The notes: generated from the sequence alone by a model not told the origin. DNA of 7,263 nucleotides from an uncultured Caulobacteraceae bacterium (GCA_946482375.1 CAMLRH010000132.1:1-7263), one strand, 5' to 3'; positions 1-6,785 are shown, numbered from the stretch's first letter. Translations and numbers: made by a program.

Positions 1-953
1 AATGCGCCGGGCTCGTTGGTGCGGAAGCGGCCGTTGATGCGCAGTTCGCCCAGCGCCTTGTCGCCAACGGTGATCGGTTCGGCGGCGTAGCGGTTGATCT
101 CGGCCACGGCCTGGGCGAGCGGGGTGTCGTTAAAGACCACCACGCCTTCGCGCCAACTGGTCTCGGTCGCCACGTCGGCGGCTGCGACGCTGACGACCGG
201 CGTGGTGTTCGAGGCGACGAGCTGCTGGCCGGGCGCCAGGTCGCGTTCGCCCATCGGCAACGCGCGCCAGAGCGAGCCCTTCGCCGGTTCGACCTTCACC
301 TTGCCCTCGAGCAGGGTGACCTTGACCTGCTTGCGGTCGAGGCGGACGTCGAAGGCGGTGCCGAGCGCCGTCACCTGCCGCGACCCGGCGGTGACGATGA
401 ACGGCCGCGCGGCGTTCCTGGCCACGTCGAACATCGCCTGGCCGGCGACCAGCGTCACGTCGCGGCGGCCAGCGGTGTAGTTCACGACCAGCCGGCTGCG
501 GGTATTCAGCGTGACGACCGAGCCGTCCGAGAGGGTGACGCTGGTCCGCTCGCCAACCGCGGTCTGATAGACGCTCGGCGCGCCCCGCGGCAGCTCCATG
601 GTGGCGAGGCTGGAGCCCTCCCCTCCCCGCTGCGTGTAGACGAAGCCGCCGACGGCGCTCAGCGCCAGCACCCCGGCCGCGATCCCGGCCGCGATGCGCC
701 ACGGCTGCGGCGCGGGTCTCAGCGTGCGGGCCTGGTCGCGCATGGCCCGCAGGCGAGGGCTCGTCGCATAGGCGTCCTTCAGGGCGGCGATGCCGGACTG
801 CAGGCCGTCGAAAGCCTCGGCATGCGCGGGGTCCGCCGCGATCCACGCGGCGAAAGCTTCGCGGTCGGCCGCGGTGCACGACGCCGAGCGCAGCTTGATG
901 TCCCAGTCGGCGGCCTGTTCGGCCAGCGTGCGAATGTGGGCCGGCGCGTTCAC
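1..953 (-). CDS. FecR-family anti-sigma / signal transducer, left pair (3' end cut by window)
   Basis: Inner-membrane regulator that in the FecR family holds or activates its FecI-type sigma factor and senses the receptor's signalling domain in the periplasm. About 317 residues are visible. Residues 1-70 form the cytoplasmic domain, with the family pattern of W17, the segment FAAWIAADPAH (34-44) and F48. One membrane helix spans about 85-106. The periplasmic FecR domain follows, with GERTSVTLSDGS, then VTLVAGQAMFDVA and VTALGTAFDVR. The C-terminal STN-like part (VVVFNDTPLAQAVAEINRY, then INGRFRTNEPGA) runs off the left edge, so perhaps 20-40 residues are missing. The start is GTG at 953-951, which overlaps the upstream sigma stop as GTGA. 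GGAG lies 8 bases before it (965-962); the next in-frame ATG is at residue 71, inside the conserved domain. Translational coupling with the sigma gene is inferred. Its receptor partner is uncertain. Confidence 0.93.
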   Translation of the reverse strand, partial: MNAPAHIRTLAEQAADWDIKLRSASCTAADREAFAAWIAADPAHAEAFDGLQSGIAALKDAYATSPRLRAMRDQARTLRPAPQPWRIAAGIAAGVLALSAVGGFVYTQRGGEGSSLATMELPRGAPSVYQTAVGERTSVTLSDGSVVTLNTRSRLVVNYTAGRRDVTLVAGQAMFDVARNAARPFIVTAGSRQVTALGTAFDVRLDRKQVKVTLLEGKVKVEPAKGSLWRALPMGERDLAPGQQLVASNTTPVVSVAAADVATETSWREGVVVFNDTPLAQAVAEINRYAAEPITVGDKALGELRINGRFRTNEPGA

Positions 954-1489
954 GGCCGCCGCTCCAGCATGAGGGCCGCGATATGGGCGTGCGCCTTGGC
1001 CATGTTGTTCTCGACCGTGCGCACGGCGATCCCCAGGCGACGCGCGATCTCGGCCTGCGGCAGCTGGTCGAAATGGTAGAGCAGGAACACGGCCCTGGTC
1101 CTCTCCGGCAGCGCCTCGAGCGCGGCGATGAGCTCGGCGACGGCGTCCTTACCGAGTAGGACGCGTTCGGGCGAGAAATCCACCTCCGCCGGCAGGTCTT
1201 CTTCGACCGGTTCGTGCGCGTCGGCGGCGCGGCGGGCGCCACGGCGGCGCCAGTCCTTCAGCACGTTGGCCGCGGCCTGGAAGAGATAGCCCTCGACGTT
1301 GGCGATGGCGGTGAGGTCCTGACGCGCCAGCCGCAGGAACACCTCCTGCACCAGGTCCTCGCGATCGGCGCCCGGCGGCATGCGCCGCTGGAAGAAGCTG
1401 AGCAGCGCGGGCCGATACCGGCGCGACCACTCCTCCAGCAGCCGCGCCTGCCGTTCATCCGCAACGATGTGGGCCGGCGCCCCGCTCAT
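950..1489 (-). CDS. FecI-type ECF RNA polymerase sigma factor, left pair
   Basis: Cytoplasmic sigma factor of 179 residues, the normal size for the ECF family, which directs RNA polymerase to a small set of promoters. Region 2 covers about residues 23-85, with EDLVQEVFLRLARQ and NVEGYLFQAAANVL, followed by a basic WRRR stretch. An acidic linker (EEDLPAEVDFSPERVL) leads to region 4 at about 120-175. That region shows LPERTRAVFLLYHFDQLPQAEIARRLGI and a helix-turn-helix ending RTVENNMAKA, which is the FecI-type signature rather than the RpoE type. The ATG at 1489 has GAGG at 1500-1497, 7 bases upstream. The stop overlaps the GTG of the next fecR gene by GTGA, so the two are almost certainly one operon. 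It lies 136 bases after the receptor stop and probably has its own promoter. It is only distantly similar to the right-hand sigma factor, so it does not look like a recent duplicate. Confidence 0.95.
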   Translation of the reverse strand: MSGAPAHIVADERQARLLEEWSRRYRPALLSFFQRRMPPGADREDLVQEVFLRLARQDLTAIANVEGYLFQAAANVLKDWRRRGARRAADAHEPVEEDLPAEVDFSPERVLLGKDAVAELIAALEALPERTRAVFLLYHFDQLPQAEIARRLGIAVRTVENNMAKAHAHIAALMLERRP

Positions 1490-1525
1490 CCGTCCGCCTC
1501 ACGTGTACGTGTGTGTACGCACGCA
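1490..1525 (-). promoter_or_regulatory. Leader of the left sigma gene: ribosome site and 26-base alternating purine-pyrimidine tract
   Basis: Minus-strand leader of the left sigma gene. GAGG at 1500-1497 lies 7 bases from the ATG and is a good ribosome site. Directly upstream, positions 1500-1525 alternate purine and pyrimidine without a break, mostly GT/AC and GC steps, and contain two GTGTAC copies. Such tracts favour Z-DNA under negative supercoiling; any effect here is inference. The shared element found before the other sigma gene and the receptor is absent. Confidence 0.45.
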
Positions 1526-1560
1526 ATTGGGCGGTGGGGGGCCGAAGAGTGTCAAGCAGA
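1526..1560 (-). promoter_or_regulatory. Possible promoter -35 for the left sigma/FecR operon
   Basis: On the minus strand TTGACA is found at 1555-1550, a perfect housekeeping-type -35 hexamer, about 60 bases before the sigma ATG. No convincing -10 box is seen at 16-18 bases; CAATTG at 1529-1524 is the only AT-rich spot and is 20 bases away. The gap behind the receptor gene needs some promoter if the pair is expressed independently. Weak evidence. Confidence 0.25.
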
Positions 1561-1599
1561 GGAAAGGCGACGACAGGGGTCGAGCCTGCCGCCGCCAGT

Positions 1600-1619
1600 T
1601 TTCCCGTCCGAAGGGGAAA
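1600..1619 (-). terminator. Weak hairpin just after the receptor stop codon
   Basis: TTTCCC (1600-1605) and GGGAAA (1614-1619) form a 6-bp inverted repeat with an 8-base loop, 6 bases after the receptor stop. There is no T-tract after it in the direction of transcription, so it is not a standard intrinsic terminator. It may only slow or protect the 3' end of the receptor mRNA. Confidence 0.2.
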
Positions 1620-1625
1620 CGGGTC

Positions 1626-4600
1626 TTAGAATTCCTTGCGGATCGACAGTCCGATGAGCCGTGGGTCGAGCACGAAGACGTTGGTTGTCAGGCCCGTGTC
1701 GTCTGAATTGAGGAAGGCGTCGGTGATCGGCGTCTTGTCGAGCAGGTTCTTTGCGTAGAGCTCGATCTTCAGTCCGTCGTCAGGCCGCTCGATCCAGACC
1801 GACAGGTTGACGTTATACCAGCCATGCAGCTTGTCGTAGGGATCGGCATTGTAAACGCGATGCCATGACTGCGACTGCCAGTAGGCGTCACCGCGCACGG
1901 TCATCCGCCAGCCTTCAAGGATGTCCATGCCATACTGAGCGCCGATGTTCATCGTCCAGTGCGGCGCGTTAGGCAGTTCGTTGCCCGACAGGTCGGCCAG
2001 CAGGCCGGCGCCGCCATGCAGTTCGGGATAGTTATCGACGTTGTAGTCGCCGCCCAGAACTGGATCCTGTGGCTTCTCGTAGAGGGTAGACCCGAGGATT
2101 CCCCCGACGCCGCAGATGTTCCAGAAGTTGTACAGGCCCCAATCCGTGACCCCCAGGTACTCTTCGGCCACATGGGTCGGAACCACGCAATTCGAGGGCA
2201 GCTGGAACCAGGGCTTGAAGATCACATAGCCCGGATTGCTCTGCGTGCGATCCATGATGTCGATCGAGGTTTCGCCGTCTCCAATGCGGGTGTCGAGATA
2301 GCCCAGATTGGCGACGATCTGCAGGTTCGGCGACGGGACAATCAGGGTTTCGAATTCCAGACCCCAGACTTCAGCGTCAAAGTTTTCATTGACGGCCGTG
2401 CGGTCGCGAATTTGTGAAATCTGATAGTCCTTGTAATCGTAATAGAAGGCAGTGGCATTGAAGGTCATCGCCCCGCCCAGAAGCGTATTCTTGGCGCCAA
2501 CTTCAAAGGCATCGACGAATTCGGGGTCGAAGGTCGGGCCGTATTCAACCGCATTTAGCTCGAGCACCGGGATGAAGCCGAAATTCGCGTACTGCTCGAC
2601 CTCCGCTTCGGTCAGGATTCCGTAGTCGAGATAGTCCTGGATCTTGGCGAAGCCGGGGGTTGGCGGGTTTGCGCCGCCGCCCTTGTAGCCGCGCGAATAG
2701 AAGGCGTAGAGCATGGTGTCGTCGGTCCAGGCGAGGTCCGGCTTGAAATCGACCCCGAGACGTCCCGTCCATTCGCCCCATTCCTGGGCGATCGGCGCGC
2801 CCTCCGGGTAACCTTTGCTAACCGCGCCGGCCCCAAAGACACTGGGGGCGAGGAGGATCTGGCTGGGCACCGGAATGAAGGTCTTCTCGTCCCGCGTGTA
2901 ACGCAGACCCGCCGTCAGCTTCAGCGCGTCGTTGACCTCCCAGTACAGCTCGCCGAACGCGGCCGACGACTCCAGTTCATAGGGGTTTTTCGAGCGGAAA
3001 TAGTTGTGGCCCTCACCGTTGATGCTCTCCACCGGGTTCGGGTCGATGTAAGGACAGGCCGACAGCGGATCGGACGTGGGCACAGAGGGGCCAGACAGGA
3101 AAAAACCCGAGGTCCAGCACGTGCCCAGGTCCACCTCGCCGTTGATGGGCTGGTTGAACGGCTGCGTCAGGGCCAGCGCCGTGATGATGTTGTACATGAT
3201 GTAGTAATCGACCAGAACATCGAAGGTCGTGTAGTTGGCGCCGATGCTGAAGTTGATCGGACCGTCGAAATCTGACTGCAGCCGGAATTCCTGACTGAAC
3301 TGTTCGGCGCTGGCCTGGCTGATGTCGAAGCCGGCCAGAGTGTTGGAACAACCCAGCTGCGGATCGCAGAAGACCCCGCCCGGCGCCAGATCCGACCAGT
3401 CGGCCGCGGCCGGCGTCAACGCCGACGTGTCAGTGAACACCGGCACGGTATTGAAGCGGTTGAAATCCTGGAACGAATAGACCGAATCCTCGACGTAGGC
3501 CGTCTGCGAATAGAAGGTCAGGTCATCGTCGATGTCGAATTCAAGATTCAGCTCCAGCAGATCGGCCTTGGCCCGGTAGCGCGGGTCGCGGAACGAGGCG
3601 ATAGAGCGCAGGTCGCTCGACTGCATCATGCCGTCGTAGGGATCCTGGAGCGCAAGCAGCGAGCGTGCTTCGCCGTCTTCGTAGCCGATCGGGAAGGTCG
3701 CGGTGCAGCCGCCGCCGCAGTCGTGGCCCAGCGCGATCATGCCGAAAATGAAGGGCAGTGAAAGGCCGTTCGGCGTGCCGAAGGCCATGTCGTCATAGAG
3801 ATTGCCGCCCTTGCAGCCCTGGCCGAAGAGCGCCGGCCGCATTTGCACGCTGAAGGGGTTGTCGGGGTCGTCGATGGTCGGAGTGTCCCCCACCATCAGC
3901 AGGCCGTTATCCCGATGGCACAGCTGCTTGCCGGTCCGGAGGCGGTCGTCGTCCTCCTCGAAGCGTTCCCAGATCAGATTGCCACGGAACCGCTCTGTCG
4001 GTTCGAACCCGACCGTCAGGCGCGCCGACCACAGCGAACGGCCGTTGACCGGGTTTTGCGTCACGCTGTTGAAATCGTAGCCTTGCCGGTCAGTCAGCGC
4101 ACCGGCCAGGCGCACCGCCAGCTTGTCCTCAACCAGCGGGACGTTGACCATCGCCGACAGCCGCTTGGTATCGTAGTTGCCGACCTCGCCTTTCAGGCTA
4201 CCCTTGAATTCATTGAGGTCCGGCTTGGCGGAGATGACGTTGATGACGCCGCTGGTGGCGTTGCGGCCGTACAGGGTGCCCTGCGGGCCGCGCAGCACCT
4301 CGACGCGCTCGATGTCGTAGTATTCCTGCTCGAACAGGCGATTCTGGATGACGCCGGTGTTGTTGAAGGCGACCGCCACGCCCGGGTCGGTGGTGGCGGA
4401 AATGGCCTTCGTGCCCACGCCCCGGATCGAGAAGTTGTAGCTGGTGAAGTTGTTCTTCGAGAAGGTGACGTTCGGGATCGCCTTCAACAGGTCGAAGCCG
4501 CCTTCGATCTTCTGCGCCTCCAGTTCCTTCTGGCTGAATGCCGAAATGGCGATCGGCACGTCCTGGATGTTTTCCTCGCGCTTCTGGGCGGTGACGATCA

Positions 4601-5006
4601 GCGCTTCGACGGTGCCGCCCTCCGAGCCTTCAGTCGCGCCCGCACCGCCCTGGTTGACGCAGCGGGCGAGTGCGGGACCGGCCTGGGGGGCTGGAACAAT
4701 CAGGTAGGTGTCGCCGGAGCAGCGGTAGGACAGGCCCGTGCCGACAAGTAATTGTGTGAGCGCGATCGCTGGATCGTCGGTGTCGCGAACGCCGGGAGAC
4801 AGTTTCGAAGCCGTAAGTTCAGGTGTTGAAATGACCGGCTGTCCGGTTTGCACGCCGAAAGCGTTGAGCGCGGAGACGAGCGGCTGCGGCTCGATATTAA
4901 TACCTATCTGCTCTTGAGCAGCGGCCGCGCTGGCGGCCAGCAAACCCACGCCGATCGCGCTGCAGAGCAGTAGCCCCCGCAAGGACTGAGTCCGGTTGGT
5001 CTTCAT
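1626..5006 (-). CDS. TonB-dependent outer-membrane receptor with N-terminal STN signalling domain
   Basis: Energy-dependent outer-membrane transporter and signal transducer of 1126 residues, long for the family (often 700-1000). A signal peptide (1-30, hydrophobic core from residue 11, cleavage about ASAAAA/Q) is followed by an STN domain at about 34-106 (PLVSALNAFGVQTG, DPAIALTQLLVGTGLSY). A Gly-rich linker leads to a TonB-box-like segment at 133-139 (VEALIVT). The plug begins near 147 with DVPIAISAF and includes IRGVG and VEVLRGPQGTLYGRNA. The barrel runs to the C-terminal Phe (LIGLSIRKEF). The STN domain is the part that contacts FecR in FecA-like systems. The barrel holds ten cysteines, mostly in loop-like segments. 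The ATG at 5006 has a G-rich ribosome site (5018-5011). The upstream sigma/FecR pair is the likely regulator. The substrate is unknown; nothing in the neighbourhood names it. Confidence 0.96.
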   Translation of the reverse strand: MKTNRTQSLRGLLLCSAIGVGLLAASAAAAQEQIGINIEPQPLVSALNAFGVQTGQPVISTPELTASKLSPGVRDTDDPAIALTQLLVGTGLSYRCSGDTYLIVPAPQAGPALARCVNQGGAGATEGSEGGTVEALIVTAQKREENIQDVPIAISAFSQKELEAQKIEGGFDLLKAIPNVTFSKNNFTSYNFSIRGVGTKAISATTDPGVAVAFNNTGVIQNRLFEQEYYDIERVEVLRGPQGTLYGRNATSGVINVISAKPDLNEFKGSLKGEVGNYDTKRLSAMVNVPLVEDKLAVRLAGALTDRQGYDFNSVTQNPVNGRSLWSARLTVGFEPTERFRGNLIWERFEEDDDRLRTGKQLCHRDNGLLMVGDTPTIDDPDNPFSVQMRPALFGQGCKGGNLYDDMAFGTPNGLSLPFIFGMIALGHDCGGGCTATFPIGYEDGEARSLLALQDPYDGMMQSSDLRSIASFRDPRYRAKADLLELNLEFDIDDDLTFYSQTAYVEDSVYSFQDFNRFNTVPVFTDTSALTPAAADWSDLAPGGVFCDPQLGCSNTLAGFDISQASAEQFSQEFRLQSDFDGPINFSIGANYTTFDVLVDYYIMYNIITALALTQPFNQPINGEVDLGTCWTSGFFLSGPSVPTSDPLSACPYIDPNPVESINGEGHNYFRSKNPYELESSAAFGELYWEVNDALKLTAGLRYTRDEKTFIPVPSQILLAPSVFGAGAVSKGYPEGAPIAQEWGEWTGRLGVDFKPDLAWTDDTMLYAFYSRGYKGGGANPPTPGFAKIQDYLDYGILTEAEVEQYANFGFIPVLELNAVEYGPTFDPEFVDAFEVGAKNTLLGGAMTFNATAFYYDYKDYQISQIRDRTAVNENFDAEVWGLEFETLIVPSPNLQIVANLGYLDTRIGDGETSIDIMDRTQSNPGYVIFKPWFQLPSNCVVPTHVAEEYLGVTDWGLYNFWNICGVGGILGSTLYEKPQDPVLGGDYNVDNYPELHGGAGLLADLSGNELPNAPHWTMNIGAQYGMDILEGWRMTVRGDAYWQSQSWHRVYNADPYDKLHGWYNVNLSVWIERPDDGLKIELYAKNLLDKTPITDAFLNSDDTGLTTNVFVLDPRLIGLSIRKEF

Positions 5007-5010
5007 TTCA

Positions 5011-5035
5011 CTCCCCCCTTGGTTTTTCTTGGGAG
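5011..5035 (-). promoter_or_regulatory. Receptor ribosome site within a possible hairpin
   Basis: The receptor's Shine-Dalgarno region is a run of six G followed by AG at 5018-5011, ending 4 bases before the ATG. CTCCC at 5035-5031 can pair with GGGAG at 5015-5011 across a 15-base A-rich loop, which would partly hide the ribosome site. The stem is only 5 bp, so regulation is speculative. Confidence 0.3.
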
Positions 5036-5059
5036 CGTCTTTGAAGCCCCCATACCAAG

Positions 5060-5090
5060 GAGCCGGCGTTTCAAACTTACCTACCCTGCC
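5060..5090 (-). promoter_or_regulatory. Candidate ECF-sigma promoter of the receptor gene (shared bipartite element, copy 1)
   Basis: On the minus strand AGGGTAGGTAAG (5087-5076) is followed after 9 bases by CCGGCTC (5066-5060), 54 bases before the receptor ATG. The same two blocks with the same spacing precede the right-hand sigma gene at 6766-6736. The upstream block overlaps the last codons and the TAA of the fecR gene. Two conserved blocks about 14-16 bases apart at this distance from a start codon fit a -35/-10 pair for a dedicated sigma factor. This is inference from the repeat; I do not know this motif from a characterised promoter. Confidence 0.6.
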
Positions 5091-6138
5091 CTGCCGAGTT
5101 TTTTTCCGCGCCCGCCAGGTGAATGGTGTCGTCGTTCTCGGCGGTGATGCTGATCAGGCCGTAATTTTCGAGCGCCGTGATCGCGCCTTCGATGTCGTTG
5201 GCGCGGAACGTGCCGTTGACGAGGCGCCCGGCGACTTTCGGATCGTCGATGACCACCTTGCGCTCGGAATAACGGTTCAGTTCGGCCACCACCGTCTGCA
5301 ACGGCGTCGCTTCATAGATCAGCAGGCCACGCGTCCAGCCGGTTTCCCGGGCGGCATCGACCGGCTTGATCGTCCATTCGCGGTTGACCACGGCCACCAG
5401 CTGGCTGCCGGCGGCCATCTTCGCCGACTGCACGGTCGGCGGCGCGCCGGGCCTGGCGCTCAGCGGCGCCTCCACCCGCACCACGCCCTCGACCATGGTC
5501 AGCTGGAAGCGGTCCTTGTCGACGCGCACGCCGAACGCGGTGCCGAGCGCGGTGACCTTGCGGTCGCCCGCCACCACCACGAAGGGGCGCGACGGATCCT
5601 TCGCCACCTTGAAGAAGGCCTGGCCGCGGGCGAGCTCCACCCGCCGCTCGCGCCGGGATTCGATGGTGCGGATGGCGCTGTCGGTATCCAGCGTCACCTG
5701 CGAGCCGTCCGGCAGGGTCAGGGTGGTGCGCTGGCCGACGCTGGTCTGCAACTGCTGCTCGATGGGGCCGAACAGCAGGCGCACGCCGTCCCAGGAGCCG
5801 GAGGCCGTCACCCCCGCCGCCGCCAGCACGAAGGCCGCCGCGATGGAGGCCGCGATCGGTAGCGGCCCGATCTTCCAGCGGCGCCGGGGCGCGGTCACCA
5901 CCGCCTCTTCCCGCAGCGCCAGTATGTCAGGATGCGCCCGCACCGCCTCGGCCATCGCCCAGCCCTGCTCGGCCTTTCGGAAGGCGGCGGCGTGGCCCGG
6001 GTCGGCCTCCAGCCAGCGGGTCAGCTCGGCGCTGTCGGCCGGCGTCATCTCGCCCGACCGCTGCAGGGCGAACCATCCGGCCGCCGCGTCGGCGACGTCT
6101 TCGGCGCTGTCCACCAGTTGGCGCTTCATGTCGCTCAC
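5077..6138 (-). CDS. FecR-family anti-sigma / signal transducer, right pair
   Basis: Inner-membrane partner of the sigma factor encoded just upstream; about 353 residues, the usual FecR length. The cytoplasmic N-terminal domain has W22, LTRWLEADPGHAAAF (39-53) and W60. One membrane helix lies at about 92-112 (LPIAASIAAAFVLAAAGV). The periplasmic FecR domain shows GQRTTLTLPDGSQVTLDT, VELARGQAFFKVA and VTALGTAFGVRV. A C-terminal STN-like part (LIYEATPLQTVVAELNRYS, then GTFRANDIEGAITALENYG) ends near residue 340. I choose GTG at 6138-6136 because GGAGG (6150-6146) is 7 bases upstream and the GTGA overlap with the sigma stop repeats the other pair; ATG at 6129 would give 350 residues. An open frame continues upstream to 6735, but that part is the sigma gene read out of frame. 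The receptor starts 70 bases downstream. Its last codons carry the receptor's candidate promoter. Confidence 0.95.
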   Translation of the reverse strand: MSDMKRQLVDSAEDVADAAAGWFALQRSGEMTPADSAELTRWLEADPGHAAAFRKAEQGWAMAEAVRAHPDILALREEAVVTAPRRRWKIGPLPIAASIAAAFVLAAAGVTASGSWDGVRLLFGPIEQQLQTSVGQRTTLTLPDGSQVTLDTDSAIRTIESRRERRVELARGQAFFKVAKDPSRPFVVVAGDRKVTALGTAFGVRVDKDRFQLTMVEGVVRVEAPLSARPGAPPTVQSAKMAAGSQLVAVVNREWTIKPVDAARETGWTRGLLIYEATPLQTVVAELNRYSERKVVIDDPKVAGRLVNGTFRANDIEGAITALENYGLISITAENDDTIHLAGAEKNSAGQGR

Positions 6139-6665
6139 GGCTGCGCCTCCGCCGCGTCGCCCAGTTTGCGCAGGGCGCGCTTGATCAGCTTGCCGACCGA
6201 AATGGTGGTGATGCCCATCTGCCGGGCGATGGAGACGTAGGTCATCTCCTCGAAGCGATGCAGGATAAAGGCCTGCCGGGTGCGCGGCGGCAGGGTCTTC
6301 AGCGCCTCGATCACCCGTTCCAGCTGCTCGCGGGCGATCAAGGCCCGCTCGGGCGACAGGTCGTCCTGCGGTTCCAGCCCCTCGAACAGGGGATCGCCCT
6401 TCCAGGCTTCGCGCCCCAGCCGCCGGGCCAGCACATTGGCGGCCGTGCGGAAGAGGTAGCCCTCGACGTTCTCGATCTGGCCGGCCTCGGCGCCCCGGGT
6501 CTGGATGTTGAGGAAGACCGTCTGCACCAGGTCGTCGGCCTCGGCGGCGCCGGCCTTCTTCTGGAAGTAGCGGCGCAGCGCCGGCCCGTACTGCTGCGCC
6601 CAGCGGCGAACCTCCTCGCTTGCGAGAGGTCCTTCCTGCGCGCGCGGACCAGGCGGAGCGCCCAT
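6135..6665 (-). CDS. FecI-type ECF RNA polymerase sigma factor, right pair
   Basis: Cytoplasmic ECF sigma factor of 176 residues, read with ATG at 6665. Region 2 has ADDLVQTVFLNIQTR and IENVEGYLFRTAANVLARRL. The linker contains LSPERALIAREQLERV. Region 4 has LKTLPPRTRQAFILHRFEEM and the helix-turn-helix YVSIARQMGITTISVGKLIKRA, as in FecI-type sigmas. Two starts are possible. ATG 6665 has GAGGA at 6677-6673, 7 bases upstream, and its N-terminus (MGAPPG) lines up with MSGAPA of the left sigma. GTG 6692 has GGAGG at 6706-6702, 9 bases upstream, and would give 185 residues. I prefer the ATG. The stop overlaps the fecR GTG. The bipartite element upstream (6766-6736) is shared with the receptor promoter region, so self-activation and control of that receptor are inferred. 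Confidence 0.94.
   Translation of the reverse strand: MGAPPGPRAQEGPLASEEVRRWAQQYGPALRRYFQKKAGAAEADDLVQTVFLNIQTRGAEAGQIENVEGYLFRTAANVLARRLGREAWKGDPLFEGLEPQDDLSPERALIAREQLERVIEALKTLPPRTRQAFILHRFEEMTYVSIARQMGITTISVGKLIKRALRKLGDAAEAQP
6139..6150 (-). promoter_or_regulatory. Ribosome site deciding the GTG start of the right fecR
   Basis: GGAGG at 6150-6146, inside the end of the sigma gene, lies 7 bases before GTG 6138 but 16 bases before the in-frame ATG at 6129. Spacing therefore favours the GTG, giving the same GTGA stop/start overlap as in the left pair. Confidence 0.65.
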
Positions 6666-6735
6666 CCGACAGTCCTCGACAGGGCCGGTCACACATCGGC
6701 GCCTCCGCCCCGAATAGAGCGCGCCTAAAGAGCAA

Positions 6736-6766
6736 GAGCCGGAAAGACGAGCTTACCTACCCTCCC
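6736..6766 (-). promoter_or_regulatory. Candidate autoregulated promoter of the right sigma/FecR operon (shared bipartite element, copy 2)
   Basis: On the minus strand AGGGTAGGTAAG (6763-6752), 9 bases, then CCGGCTC (6742-6736). With three further upstream bases included, the first block matches the copy before the receptor in 14 of 15 positions, and the second block matches in 7 of 7 at identical spacing. The 9 bases between are mostly different, which argues against mere duplication of the whole stretch. A transcript starting near 6730 would have a leader of about 40-65 bases. Interpreted as a -35/-10 pair recognised by the sigma factor that it controls; inferred only from the repeat and position. 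Confidence 0.6.
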
Positions 6767-6785
6767 GCGCGAAAAGAAAGTGACG

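Noticed and set aside
130..1242. 370-residue minus-strand frame over the left fecR
   Set aside because: It is Arg/Gly/Pro-rich shadow coding. The correct FecR frame starts at GTG 953 and contains all the family motifs.
3843..4751. 302-residue plus-strand frame opposite the receptor
   Set aside because: It lies wholly antisense to the plug and early barrel coding sequence and shows no domain; it is a by-product of GC-rich codon structure.
5017..5060. CCTTGG / CCAAGG pairing that would hide the receptor ribosome site
   Set aside because: If the transcript starts about 6-7 bases after CCGGCTC, most of the CCTTGG arm would not be in the RNA, so I do not rely on it.
5040..5075. TTTGAA / TTCAAA inverted repeat between fecR and the receptor as a terminator or operator
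   Set aside because: Only 6 bp with a 24-base spacer and no T-tract; it overlaps the better-supported shared element and is likely chance.
4996..5862. 288-residue plus-strand frame opposite the right fecR
   Set aside because: Antisense shadow, dominated by Ala/Arg/Gly/His with no recognised motif.
5077..6735. Single 552-residue open frame covering fecR and upstream
   Set aside because: Only the part from 6138 down matches FecR. The upstream 200 codons are the sigma gene in the wrong frame, rich in Arg/Gly/Ala and with no recognisable domain.
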